The translations under genes and the position numbers were made by a program. Source: Micromonospora tulbaghiae (lineage in GTDB: Bacteria > Actinomycetota > Actinomycetes > Mycobacteriales > Micromonosporaceae). From it: a DNA stretch of 64,000 nucleotides. Positions 33,711-41,628 of the stretch are shown here, one piece after another. Location of the stretch: assembly GCF_900091605.1 (NCBI RefSeq), contig NZ_FMCQ01000005.1, positions 1 through 64,000 on the forward strand. Reading direction: 5' to 3'. A model generated the notes under the pieces. The model searched no databases and was not told the DNA's origin. It saw only the letters and a list, made by a program, of their open reading frames with translations. The first letter of the stretch is position 1; every line of letters starts with the position of its first letter.

Positions 33711-33734
33711 GACCGGCCCTCCGTCTGGCCGGTC
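33711..33734 (+). terminator. Hairpin after the DEAD-box gene
   Basis: A perfect 8-bp inverted repeat GACCGGCC / GGCCGGTC with an 8-nt loop lies 15 nt after the helicase stop. Confidence 0.45.
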
Positions 33735-33960
33735 TCGCGTCTGTGCGGGCCGCGCCCGAGCGGCCTCGCGTCCGGCCAGCCTGCGTTGTCCGGGCCGGCC
33801 CCGCCTGACCGGTTCGCCTCCGATCGGGCCGAGCGTTCATTCCTGAGTCGGGAATCAGTCGATGTTCGGTCGGCTGCCCGACTGTGCGTCCGCCGCGTGA
33901 CGGTGATGCTGTCGCGCGGAGAACCGGTCGGGGGGTCGGCCGGGCGTGGAGGGAGCGGTC

Positions 33961-34146
33961 ATGGCGGGGGACGCCGGCTCAGGCGGAGCGCGGGAAGTGC
34001 TGCTGGTGCTCGCGGTGGCGGGCGCCGGCCTGGCGCTCGCCGCGGTGGCCGCGTTCGGGCCGTGGCAACCGTCCGGCGACGGCCCGCAGGACCGTGGCGC
34101 CGCCCGCAGCTTCACCCCCGGGATGAGCGCCCCGCAGGCCCAGTAG
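33961..34146 (+). CDS. Small single-pass membrane protein, 61 aa
   Basis: A 61-residue frame starts at ATG 33961 with GGAGGGAG about 6 nt upstream. It has one hydrophobic segment (EVLLVLAVAGAGLALAAVAAF) at about residues 10-30 followed by a polar tail with DRGAARSF. Topology and role are unknown. It stands alone between the helicase gene and a decayed GNAT gene. The SD and GC3 support it; no homologue is recognised. Confidence 0.6.
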   Translation: MAGDAGSGGAREVLLVLAVAGAGLALAAVAAFGPWQPSGDGPQDRGAARSFTPGMSAPQAQ

Positions 34147-34185
34147 CGGCCCGGAAAGGGGCGATGCCCGGACTGGCCGGCCGCC

Positions 34186-34191
34186 TACGAT
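34186..34191 (+). promoter_or_regulatory. Leaderless -10 box retained ahead of the GNAT pseudogene
   Basis: TACGAT lies 6 nt before GTG 34198, the same geometry as at intact genes in this window. Confidence 0.5.
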
Positions 34192-34197
34192 GCGACG

Positions 34198-34432
34198 GTG
34201 GACTCTTCGGTGACCGTTCGCGGGGGCCGGGTCGAGGACGCCGCCCGGATGGCACGTGTGCATGTCCGGTGCTGGCAGGAGACGTGCGCTGTGGGTCGCC
34301 GACCCCAACCCCCGTGCCCAGGCGTTCTACCGCAGGCACGGCTTCGTGGCCGACGGCACGATCCAGGTTCAGGACGGTGTACGGGAGATCCGCATGGTCC
34401 GCGACGGGCAGGTGCGGCCGCCGGCACCGTGA
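34198..34432 (+). pseudogene. GNAT acetyltransferase remnant with internal deletion
   Basis: The first 29 codons from GTG 34198 encode a typical GNAT start (VTVRGGRVEDAARMARVHVRCWQET). In another frame, from about 34289, the sequence resumes as a GNAT C-terminus (LWVADPNPRAQAFYRRHGFVADG) and stops at 34430-34432. The roughly 80-100 residues that should hold the acetyl-CoA loop are missing, and the two parts are out of frame. The junction is near 34282-34290. A deletion in a once intact gene is the simplest explanation. Confidence 0.8.
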
Positions 34433-34443
34433 CCGGACGAGCG

Positions 34444-34887
34444 TCAGGGTGCCGCGGCCCTGTCGCTCAGCAGGTCGGCGAGCGTGGTCCGGTCCACGAC
34501 GAGGGCGATCGCGCCGTCCACCGCCAGCCACACGTCCCGCAGGCCGGTGGCCACGCCGTGGTAGCCGGCCCGGTCGGCGGGGATGCCACGGACGCTCGTG
34601 ATCGCGCCACCCACCGCGCGCAGCACGTCGCCCACACTGATCTCGTCCGGCGGGCGGGTCAGCGCGTACCCGCCCTCGGTGCCGCGATGGCTGTGCAGAA
34701 GTCCGGCCCGGCGCAGGTCGAGCAGAATCCCCTGGAGGAAGCTGAGCGGGATGTCCTGGCTCTCGGCCAGGCTCGCCGCCTTGACCAGCTCGCCGCCGCC
34801 GGCCGCCGGGTCGCCAGTGGTCCCGGCGACGTCGGCGACGGCGAGCATGGCCCGGAGCGCGTAGTCGGCGCGCGCGGAGATGTACAC
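34444..34887 (-). CDS. Rrf2-family transcriptional regulator
   Basis: This 147-residue DNA-binding protein has the Rrf2 winged helix: YISARADYALRAMLAVAD at the start, IPLSFLQGILLDLRRAGLL as recognition region, and RGTEGGYALTRPPDEISVGDVLRAV as wing and linker helix. It has no cysteine at all, so it cannot hold an Fe-S cluster; it resembles the CymR-type members that sense sulfur status through partners or ligands. It is the last gene of the sulfonate-type ABC operon (4-nt gap), and a palindrome in that operon's promoter (37624-37644) is its probable operator. The start is GTG 34887. Confidence 0.9.
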   Translation of the reverse strand: MYISARADYALRAMLAVADVAGTTGDPAAGGGELVKAASLAESQDIPLSFLQGILLDLRRAGLLHSHRGTEGGYALTRPPDEISVGDVLRAVGGAITSVRGIPADRAGYHGVATGLRDVWLAVDGAIALVVDRTTLADLLSDRAAAP

Positions 34888-34891
34888 GACG

Positions 34892-35776
34892 TCAGTTGCC
34901 GGCCTGGTCCAGCACGCCCCAGCGGCGGCGGATCGCCTTGTCGGCGGCCCCGAACGCGGTGTCCACGAGCAGACCCACCACCAGGATGACGATCATGATC
35001 GCCATCAGGCGTGGCGCCTCGCTCAGCTCGCGCGCGTACGTGAGCTGAGCGCCGATCGAGGTGCGGGTGGCGATGACCACCAGCAGCTCACCGGCCATCA
35101 GGCTGCGCCAGGCGAACGCCCAGCCCTGCTTGAGTCCCGCCACGATGGCGGGGAGCGCGGCCGGCGCGATCACGTACCGGTAGAGGTTGAGCCCGCGCGC
35201 GCCGAGGTTGCGGCCGGCGCGGACCAGCAGCGGCGGCACGTAGTCCACGCCGTGGATGACGCCGTTGGCTACCGACGGCGCGGCGCCGAGCACCACCACG
35301 AAGAAGATCGCCTGCTCGCTGAGCTGGAACAGCAGGATGGCCAGCGGGAACCAGGCGATCGACGGCATCGTCTGCAACGCGGTGATCATCGAGCCGAGCG
35401 CGGCCCGGAGCACCTTGACCCGGGCCACGCCCAGGCCGAGCAGCAGGCCGACCGCGACCGCGGCGGCGAAACCGACCGCCGCCCGCCGGGCGGTGGTGGC
35501 CAGGCCCTCCCAGAGCGCCGAGCTGAGCAGGTACTCCCCGAGGTCGCCGAAGACCACTGCCGGGCCGGGCAGCGCCCACGGCTCCTTCCACCCGGACCAG
35601 ACCACCGCCTGCCAGATCGCCACCGCGAGCGCGAGCGCGGCGAGCTTCGGCCAGGTGGCCGACCACAGGCGGCGTACCCGGGACGGGCCCTTCTCCCGGC
35701 CGGCGATCTCCAGCGCGTCGAGGCCGGAGATCTCCGCGTCGGCCCGCGCCGATGCGGACAGGGTGTCACTGGCCAT
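34892..35776 (-). CDS. ABC transporter permease, sulfonate/nitrate/taurine type (SsuC-like)
   Basis: This 294-residue permease belongs to the BPD inner-membrane family. It has a cytoplasmic N-terminus of about 40 residues, a first helix at LAALALAVAIWQAVVW, and five more helices; the ATPase-docking loop is RNLGARGLNLYRYVIAPAALP near residues 188-208, followed by AWAFAWRSLMAGELL-like sequence typical of SsuC/TauC (here GWAFAWRSLMAGELL). Its start overlaps the ATPase gene stop by 11 nt, and the Rrf2 gene follows after 4 nt. The substrate class is inferred from the binding protein. Confidence 0.92.
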   Translation of the reverse strand: MASDTLSASARADAEISGLDALEIAGREKGPSRVRRLWSATWPKLAALALAVAIWQAVVWSGWKEPWALPGPAVVFGDLGEYLLSSALWEGLATTARRAAVGFAAAVAVGLLLGLGVARVKVLRAALGSMITALQTMPSIAWFPLAILLFQLSEQAIFFVVVLGAAPSVANGVIHGVDYVPPLLVRAGRNLGARGLNLYRYVIAPAALPAIVAGLKQGWAFAWRSLMAGELLVVIATRTSIGAQLTYARELSEAPRLMAIMIVILVVGLLVDTAFGAADKAIRRRWGVLDQAGN

Positions 35777-36545
35777 GCCGGCCCACCTCCTTGCGCAGCC
35801 GGTCGGTGACCTCGGCGGCGATGGCCGAGACCTCCGGCGAGTCGATCCGCCGGGGGCGCGGCACGGCGACCTCGGTGGAGTAGATGATCCGGCCGGGCCG
35901 GCTGGAGAGCAGCACGATGCGGTCGGCGAGCCGGGCCGCCTCGCGGACGTTGTGCGTGACGAACAGGACGGTGAGCTTGCGCTCGGTCCAGATCCGCTCC
36001 AGCTCGTCGTGCAGGATGTCGCGGGTCATCGCGTCCAGCGCGCCGAACGGCTCGTCCATCAGCAGCACCGGCGTCTCGAGCGCGAGCGTGCGGGCCAGCG
36101 CGACCCGCTGCCGCATCCCGCCGGAGAGCTGGTGCGGCCGCTTACGGCCGAACTCGGACAGGTGGACCGTGCGCAGCAGCTCGGACACCCGCTCCTTGCG
36201 CTGGTCGCGGGGGAGTCCGCGCAGCTTCAGCGGCACCTCGACGTTGCCCTCGACGGTGAGCCACGGGAACAGCGCCGGCTCCTGGAACATCAGTCCCGGG
36301 TTGACGCCCTCGCCCAGCTCGATCGCGCCGCCGCTGGCCCGGTCCAGTCCGGCGACCAGGTTGAGAAGCGTGCTCTTGCCACAGCCGGACGCGCCCACCA
36401 TGCAGACGAACTCGCCCGGAGCGACGTCCAGCGACAGCCCGTCCAGCGCCAGGACCGCCTGCTCGCCCTGGCCGTACACCTTCGTGACGCCGCGCAGCGC
36501 GACCGAGCCGGTCGCGCTGCGCGGGGTCGTGCTGGTCGACGTCAC
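35766..36545 (-). CDS. ABC transporter ATP-binding protein, sulfonate/nitrate/taurine type (SsuB-like)
   Basis: This 259-residue ATPase drives the neighbouring permease. It has Walker A GASGCGKSTLLN, the Q-loop MFQEPALFPWLTV (the PALFPW form is typical of SsuB/TauB/NrtD), signature LSGGMRQRVALAR, Walker B VLLMDEPFGALD and H-loop VTHNVREAARLADR. It overlaps the binding-protein gene by 4 nt at its start (GTG 36545) and the permease gene by 11 nt at its end, so the operon is tightly coupled. Confidence 0.95.
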   Translation of the reverse strand: MTSTSTTPRSATGSVALRGVTKVYGQGEQAVLALDGLSLDVAPGEFVCMVGASGCGKSTLLNLVAGLDRASGGAIELGEGVNPGLMFQEPALFPWLTVEGNVEVPLKLRGLPRDQRKERVSELLRTVHLSEFGRKRPHQLSGGMRQRVALARTLALETPVLLMDEPFGALDAMTRDILHDELERIWTERKLTVLFVTHNVREAARLADRIVLLSSRPGRIIYSTEVAVPRPRRIDSPEVSAIAAEVTDRLRKEVGRHGQ

Positions 36546-37603
36546 GGCTGGCTGACCTCGGCCTTGCCCTGCGCCTTGAGCACCTCGTTGAGGTACTTCA
36601 GGTCGTAGAGGCCGTTCAGGTCGGCCGGCTGGGTGAGCCCGACCGCGACCGCGTGGTCCAGACCGGTCTTCAGCGACGACGGGATCGGGTCGTTGGTGAA
36701 CTCCAGCGTCGGCCAGGCCTGCTTGATCAGCTTGAGGTCCAGCGGCTTGCCGGTGATCTTGCCGATGTGGTCGGAGATGGCCTGCTGCGCCTCGTCCGGC
36801 TTGGTGTTGACGAACTCGTTCGCCGCTACCTGGCCCTCGACCAGCTTCTTCACCACGTCCGGGTGCGCCTTGAGGAACTTGGTGCTGACCAGCAGGTTGG
36901 TGATGACGAACTTCTTGTCCGGCCAGAGGTCGCGCTCGTCGACGAGCACCTTGCCGCCGGCGTTCACCAGACGGGAGACGAACGGCTCGGGCACCCAGGC
37001 GCCGTCGATGGCGCCGCTGCCGAACGTCTCGATCGTCTGCGCGTTCTCCTGCGGCACGATCTTGACGTCGCCGCCGCCCTCCTTGGTCGTCTCCAGGCCC
37101 TTCTCCTTGAGCCAGAAGCGCAGCGCCACGTCCTGGGTGTTGCCGAGCTGCGGGGTGGCGATCTTCTTGCCGCGCAGCTGCTCCACCGAGGTGATGCCGG
37201 GCTTGACCACGAGCGCGGCGCCGCCGGACGCGGCGCCGGAGACGACCCGGACCGCCTCGCCCTTGGACTTGGAGAAGGCGTTCACCGTCGGGTTCGGGCC
37301 GATGTACGTGGCGTCGAGCGCGCCGGAGAAGACGGCCTCGATGGCGGCCGGGCCGGCGTTGAACGTCTTGGTGTCCAGCTTGACGTCGCTGCCGAGCTTC
37401 TCGGCGAAGATCCCCTTCTCCACGCCGACCACGGCCGGGGCGTGCGTGATGTTGGGGAAGTAGCCCAGGCGCAGCGTCACCGGGCCGGACGCGGCGCCGG
37501 CGTCGCTGTCATCGCCGCAGGCGGCGGTGGTGCCGAGCGTGGCCGCGCCGACAGCGGCCAGGGCCGCCAGGGTGGCCAGGCGGCGCAGGGGAAGCCCTCT
37601 CAT
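36542..37603 (-). CDS. ABC transporter substrate-binding lipoprotein, sulfonate/taurine type (SsuA-like)
   Basis: This 353-residue receptor has a lipoprotein signal with lipobox TAAC at about residues 26-29, then the family opening LRLGYFPNITHAPAVVGVEKG and the helix DATYIGPNPTVNAF, both characteristic of SsuA/TauA/NrtA-like proteins. The C-terminal lobe ends with GLYDLKYLNEVLKAQG. Sulfonate uptake is the most likely role, supported by an Rrf2 regulator in the operon, but taurine or another organosulfur or nitrogen compound is possible. It is the first gene of the four-gene operon; ATG 37603 lies just downstream of a 21-bp palindrome. Confidence 0.92.
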   Translation of the reverse strand: MRGLPLRRLATLAALAAVGAATLGTTAACGDDSDAGAASGPVTLRLGYFPNITHAPAVVGVEKGIFAEKLGSDVKLDTKTFNAGPAAIEAVFSGALDATYIGPNPTVNAFSKSKGEAVRVVSGAASGGAALVVKPGITSVEQLRGKKIATPQLGNTQDVALRFWLKEKGLETTKEGGGDVKIVPQENAQTIETFGSGAIDGAWVPEPFVSRLVNAGGKVLVDERDLWPDKKFVITNLLVSTKFLKAHPDVVKKLVEGQVAANEFVNTKPDEAQQAISDHIGKITGKPLDLKLIKQAWPTLEFTNDPIPSSLKTGLDHAVAVGLTQPADLNGLYDLKYLNEVLKAQGKAEVSQP

Positions 37604-37623
37604 CGAATGTCCAATCCGCAGTA

Positions 37624-37644
37624 TTCCTACTTAGTTGGTAGGAA
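37624..37644 (-). promoter_or_regulatory. Palindromic operator in the sulfonate-type operon promoter
   Basis: A perfect 7-bp inverted repeat TTCCTAC / GTAGGAA with a 7-nt AT-rich spacer (TTAGTTG) lies 21-41 bp upstream of the first start codon. The local drop in GC, the symmetry, and the Rrf2 gene at the end of the operon suggest it is the Rrf2 binding site overlapping the promoter. Confidence 0.65.
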
Positions 37645-37821
37645 GAGTGGGCCAGCGGTCCGGCGGCGTCAAGCCCCGTTCCGGGGGCCGCCCCCCCGCG
37701 ACCTGGGATTTCCCGAGAATTCCCACCTGTTCGGTGGAGAAAGCGTGGCCGGTCGGACAACCGCCGGCACCGCCGTCCGGTGGGCCGCGGCACACCGGCG
37801 GTAGAGCCGGTACCGAGGCGC

Positions 37822-37827
37822 TAATGT
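37822..37827 (+). promoter_or_regulatory. Leaderless -10 box for the first M16 peptidase gene
   Basis: TAATGT lies 7 nt before GTG 37835, with no SD. Confidence 0.6.
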
Positions 37828-37834
37828 CGATCTC

Positions 37835-39145
37835 GTGCCGACGCGGAGAGCGAAGATCCCAGCGACGAAGTACCCGGTCGAACGGTTCACCCTCGACAAC
37901 GGCCTGCGCGTGGTGCTCACGCCGGACCGCAGCGCCCCGGTCATCGGGGTGGCGGTGGTCTACGACGTCGGCATCCGCTCCGAGCCCGAGGGACGCACCG
38001 GGTTCGCCCACCTCTTCGAGCACCTGATGTTCCAGGGCTCGGAGAACCTGGAGAAGTTGGCTCACTTCCGGCACGTCCAGGGCGCGGGCGGGACGTTCAA
38101 CGGCTCCACCCACCTGGACTACACCGACTACTTCGAGACGCTGCCCGCCAACGCACTGGAACGGGCGCTGTTCCTGGAGGCCGACCGGATGCGCGGCCCT
38201 CGGCTGACCGAGGAGAACCTGCGCAACCAGGTCGACGTGGTCAAGGAGGAGATCCGGGTCAACGTGCTGAACCGGCCGTACGGCGGGTTCCCCTGGCTGA
38301 CGCTGCCCCCGGTGATGTTCGACACCTTCCCCAACGCGCACGACGGCTACGGCTCCTTCGTCGACCTGGAGTCGGCCACCGTGGCCGACGCCGCCGACTT
38401 CTTCCACCGCTACTACGCCAGCGGCAACGCCGTACTGGCGGTGAGCGGTGACATCGACGTGGCCGAGGCGACCACGCTCGTCGAGCGGCACTTCGGGGAC
38501 GTGCCGGCCCGGCCCGCCCCGCGACGGCCCGACTTCGCCGAGCCCGACCTGACCGCCGAGCGGCGCAGCACGTACACCGACGCGCTGGCCCCGCTCCCCG
38601 CGGTGGCCGGCGCCTGGCGGGTGCCCGACCCGATCAGCGACTTCGCCGGCTACCTGCCGTACGTGGTGCTGGCCGAGGTGCTCACCGACGGCGACGCCTC
38701 CCGGCTGGTCGAGCGGCTGGTGCAGCGCGACCGGTCGGTCACCGGCCTCGGCGGGTACCTCGGCTTCATGGGCGACCCGTTCGACGTGCGCGACCCCACC
38801 GCGCTGCTGCTCCAGGCCCACCTGCCGCCCGGCGGCGACGTGGACAAAGTGCTGCGCACCGTCGACGAGGAACTGGACCGGCTGGCGACCGACGGGCTGA
38901 CCGATGGGGAACTGGCGCGTACCCAGGCCCGGATGGCCACCCACCTGCTGCGCGACACGGACGCGGTGCTCGGCCGCGCGTTGCGGATGGCGGTGCTGGA
39001 ACAGCAGCGCGGCGAACCCGGCCTGCTCAACGACCTGCCCCGGCTGGTCGGCGAGGTGACCGAGGAGCAGGTCCGCGCCGCCGCCGCCACCCTGCGGCCG
39101 GAGCGCCGCGCGTCCGTCGAGGTCGTCGCCGGAGGTGGGCGGTGA
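37835..39145 (+). CDS. M16 zinc peptidase, catalytic subunit
   Basis: This 436-residue protein is an M16 (pitrilysin/MPP-like) peptidase. The inverted zinc motif is HLFEH (His59, Glu62, His63) in AHLFEHLMFQGSE, and the third ligand is the Glu in NQVDVVKEEIRVN. The second half lacks the Arg/Tyr pair that binds substrate in this family; the next gene supplies it. No signal peptide is visible. The family acts on peptides and protein fragments in a clam-shell chamber made of two such chains. The stop codon lies inside the second copy of the 47-bp repeat. Confidence 0.92.
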   Translation: MPTRRAKIPATKYPVERFTLDNGLRVVLTPDRSAPVIGVAVVYDVGIRSEPEGRTGFAHLFEHLMFQGSENLEKLAHFRHVQGAGGTFNGSTHLDYTDYFETLPANALERALFLEADRMRGPRLTEENLRNQVDVVKEEIRVNVLNRPYGGFPWLTLPPVMFDTFPNAHDGYGSFVDLESATVADAADFFHRYYASGNAVLAVSGDIDVAEATTLVERHFGDVPARPAPRRPDFAEPDLTAERRSTYTDALAPLPAVAGAWRVPDPISDFAGYLPYVVLAEVLTDGDASRLVERLVQRDRSVTGLGGYLGFMGDPFDVRDPTALLLQAHLPPGGDVDKVLRTVDEELDRLATDGLTDGELARTQARMATHLLRDTDAVLGRALRMAVLEQQRGEPGLLNDLPRLVGEVTEEQVRAAAATLRPERRASVEVVAGGGR

Positions 39146-39188
39146 GCGCGAGGAGTGAGCCGGTTTTGCGAGCCCCGCAGTCGCGAAC
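39142..39188 (+). repeat. 47-bp intercistronic repeat, copy 2 (M16 pair), carries a mini-ORF
   Basis: This is identical over 47 bp to 28393-28439. Its TGA (39143-39145) is the stop of the first M16 gene. The GTG-led mini-ORF is again 20 codons (MSARSEPVLRAPQSR, then five unique residues) and ends at TGA 39202-39204, overlapping the GTG of the second M16 gene. The 12-nt tail again contains an SD (GGAG), the same tail length as copy 1. Confidence 0.9.
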
Positions 39189-39200
39189 GGAGATGGCCCA

Positions 39201-40529
39201 GTGACTACGACTACCGTCCGGCCGCTGCCGGCGCTCGGCCCGAACCGCCGCCTCAAGGTGCCCAAGCAGGCCGAGCGCACGCTTGCCAACGGCCTCACCG
39301 TGATCGCGGTACGCCGCTCCTCGGTACCGCTCGTCGAGCTGCGACTGTGGATGCCGTTCGGGCGCACGCACCTGGCCCGCGGCGGGATGCTGGCGCAGAC
39401 CATGCTCTCCGGCACCGAGGCGCACAGCGCCACCGAACTGGCGGCCGAGCTGCAGAAGGTCGGCGGCGGGCTGACCGCCGGTCTCGACCCGGACCGGCTG
39501 ATGCTCTCCGGCGCGGGCCTGGTCACCGGCCTGGACCGGATGCTGGAGCTGCTCGCCGAGGTGCTCACCGGGGCGACCTACCCGGCCGACTGGGTGGAGA
39601 CCGAGCGGGACCGGCTGGTCGACCGCATCCAGGTCGCCCAGAGCCAGCCGTCGCACCTGGCCCGCACCGCGCTGCTCAAGCGGGTGTACGGCCGGCACCC
39701 GTACGCGGTGCAGACGCCCGACCCGGACCAGGTCCGGGCGGTCCGCCCGGCCGCGTTGCGCCGGCTGCACGCCGAGCGGGTGCATCCGGCCGGCGCGGTG
39801 CTGGTGCTCGTCGGCGACGTGGCGCCGGAGCGGGCGCTGGACGCGGCCGAGCAGGCGCTGGCCGGGTGGCGCGGTGACGGCCACGTCGCCGAGCTGCCGC
39901 CCGCGCCGCCGCTGGAACCCGGTCCCCTGCTGCTGGTCGACCGGCCCGGCTCGGTGCAGTCCTCGGTACGCCTCGCGCTCCCCGCGGTGCCGCGTACCCA
40001 CCCGGACCACGCCGCGTTGCAGCTCGCCAACCTGATCTTCGGCGGCTACTTCTCCTCCCGCTGGGTGGAGAACATCCGCGAGGACAAGGGCTACACGTAC
40101 GGGCCGCACTCGCTCGTCGAGCACTCGGTGGCCGGTTCGCTGCTCGTCGCCGGGGCCGAGGTGGCCACCGAGGTCACCGCGGCGGCGCTGGTGGAGACGA
40201 ACTACGAGCTGGGCCGCCTGGCGACAGTGCCGCCGAAGGCCGACGAGCTGGAGCAGGCCCGCCAGTACGCGCTCGGCACGCTCCAGCTCGGCATGTCCAC
40301 CCAGGCCGGTCTCGCGTCGCTGACCAGCGCGTACGCCGGCAACGGGCTGCGGCTGGACTTCCTCGCCGAGCACGCCGCCCGGCTGGCCGCCGCGACTGTG
40401 GACGACGTGGCCGAGGTGGCCGCCCGCTACCTGGCCCCGGCCCGCGCGGTCACCGTCGTGCTCGGCGACGCCGAGCGGGTGGCCGACTCGCTCGCCGCGC
40501 TGACACCGGTGCGTACGGAATCCGCATGA
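39201..40529 (+). CDS. M16 peptidase, non-catalytic partner subunit
   Basis: This 442-residue M16 chain has no HxxEH motif; the equivalent region reads HLARGGMLAQTMLSG. It keeps the Arg and Tyr signature in the C-terminal half (NIREDKGYTYGPHS), which in M16 heterodimers orients the substrate for the catalytic partner. It therefore most likely forms a heterodimer with the preceding gene product. GTG 39201 overlaps the mini-ORF stop. Its own stop overlaps the nudC start by 4 nt. Confidence 0.92.
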   Translation: MTTTTVRPLPALGPNRRLKVPKQAERTLANGLTVIAVRRSSVPLVELRLWMPFGRTHLARGGMLAQTMLSGTEAHSATELAAELQKVGGGLTAGLDPDRLMLSGAGLVTGLDRMLELLAEVLTGATYPADWVETERDRLVDRIQVAQSQPSHLARTALLKRVYGRHPYAVQTPDPDQVRAVRPAALRRLHAERVHPAGAVLVLVGDVAPERALDAAEQALAGWRGDGHVAELPPAPPLEPGPLLLVDRPGSVQSSVRLALPAVPRTHPDHAALQLANLIFGGYFSSRWVENIREDKGYTYGPHSLVEHSVAGSLLVAGAEVATEVTAAALVETNYELGRLATVPPKADELEQARQYALGTLQLGMSTQAGLASLTSAYAGNGLRLDFLAEHAARLAAATVDDVAEVAARYLAPARAVTVVLGDAERVADSLAALTPVRTESA

Positions 40530-41473
40530 GCGGCGAATCCGCCCCGCCGTTGGCCCGGTCGACGCTCGACCGGGCCGCGCACCGGCGTACCGATCCGGGC
40601 TGGCTGACCGAGGCGTGGGAGCGGGCCCGGGTGCTGGTGCTGGACTCCACCGTCGAGGGGCGGGCGCTGGTCCGGGGCGCGTCGGCTCCGCCGGAGCTGG
40701 TCCTGGTCGGCCCCGGTGAGCTGTCCGAGGTGCCCCGGTCGGTGCCGATGTTCCTCGGCGTCGAGCCGGACGGCGTACCCGTGTTCGCGGTGGACGGGCC
40801 GCTGCCGGCGCTTCCCGAGACCCGTCCGGCCCACCTGCGCGAGGTCGGCCACCTGATGACCGACCGGGACGCGGGCCTGTTCACCACCGCGCTGGCGCTG
40901 CTCAACTGGCACCTGCGGCACGGGTACTCGTCGACGACGGGCAAGGCGACGAGCGCCGACGAGGCCGGCTGGTCGCGGATCGATCCGGACGGCGGACGGG
41001 TCTGGCCGCGTACCGATCCGGCCATGATCGTGCTGGTGCACGACGGTGTGGACGGCCCGGACGGCCGCTGCCTGCTCGGCAACAACGCGGCCTGGCCGCG
41101 CACCCCGGGACAGCGCCGCTACTCCTGCCTCGCCGGATACGTCGAGCCCGGCGAGTCGGCCGAGGCCGCCGTGCTGCGCGAGGTCCGCGAGGAGGTGGGC
41201 GTCCCGGTCGAGGAGATCGCGTACGTGGGCAGCCAGTCCTGGCCGTTCCCCGGATCGCTGATGCTCGGTTTCCTGGCCAAGGCCGACGCGGACGCGCCGA
41301 TCCGGGTCGACCTGGCCGAGATCGCGCACGCGCGCTGGTTCACCCGCCGGGAGATCGGCGCGGCGCTCGCGGACGAGCCGGTGCCGGTGGGCGGGGGAGA
41401 CCGGCTGGTCCTGCCGCCGCCGTCGTCGATCGCGTTGTTCCTGGTGCATCGCTGGCTCGACGGCCACTGCTGA
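40526..41473 (+). CDS. nudC: NAD+ diphosphatase (NudC family Nudix hydrolase) lacking the zinc ribbon cysteines
   Basis: NudC splits NAD(H) to NMN(H) and AMP and removes NAD caps from RNA. This 315-residue protein has the Nudix box GYVEPGESAEAAVLREVREEVGV and the NudC signature SQSWPFPGS. The zinc ribbon that usually precedes the Nudix domain (CxxC...CxxC) is degenerate: the positions read YSSTTG and IDPDG, so all four cysteines are lost, while the flanking GW and PRTDPAMI remain. It is coupled to the M16 partner gene. The missing ribbon could alter RNA decapping or dimer stability. Confidence 0.92.
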   Translation: MSGESAPPLARSTLDRAAHRRTDPGWLTEAWERARVLVLDSTVEGRALVRGASAPPELVLVGPGELSEVPRSVPMFLGVEPDGVPVFAVDGPLPALPETRPAHLREVGHLMTDRDAGLFTTALALLNWHLRHGYSSTTGKATSADEAGWSRIDPDGGRVWPRTDPAMIVLVHDGVDGPDGRCLLGNNAAWPRTPGQRRYSCLAGYVEPGESAEAAVLREVREEVGVPVEEIAYVGSQSWPFPGSLMLGFLAKADADAPIRVDLAEIAHARWFTRREIGAALADEPVPVGGGDRLVLPPPSSIALFLVHRWLDGHC

Positions 41474-41517
41474 CCGCCTGACCGGCCGCCGTCGCGGGTG
41501 GACGCGGCCCCGACCCG

Positions 41518-41539
41518 GACCGTCGTTGCCGCGACGGTC
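41518..41539. terminator. Hairpin after nudC
   Basis: A perfect 8-bp inverted repeat GACCGTCG / CGACGGTC with a 6-nt loop lies 45 nt after the nudC stop and before a convergent gene. Confidence 0.5.
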
Positions 41540-41628
41540 GCGGGCCGGGAACACGTGCCGTCGAGGCCGGGTGAGGCGGGAAAGCGGCGGGGGAGGCCGG
41601 TCCGGCCACGACGGACGTCAGCGTCCGG

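Noticed and set aside
34585..34864. Plus-strand frame opposite the Rrf2 gene
   Set aside because: The Rrf2 winged-helix motifs on the minus strand are clear and fill this interval.
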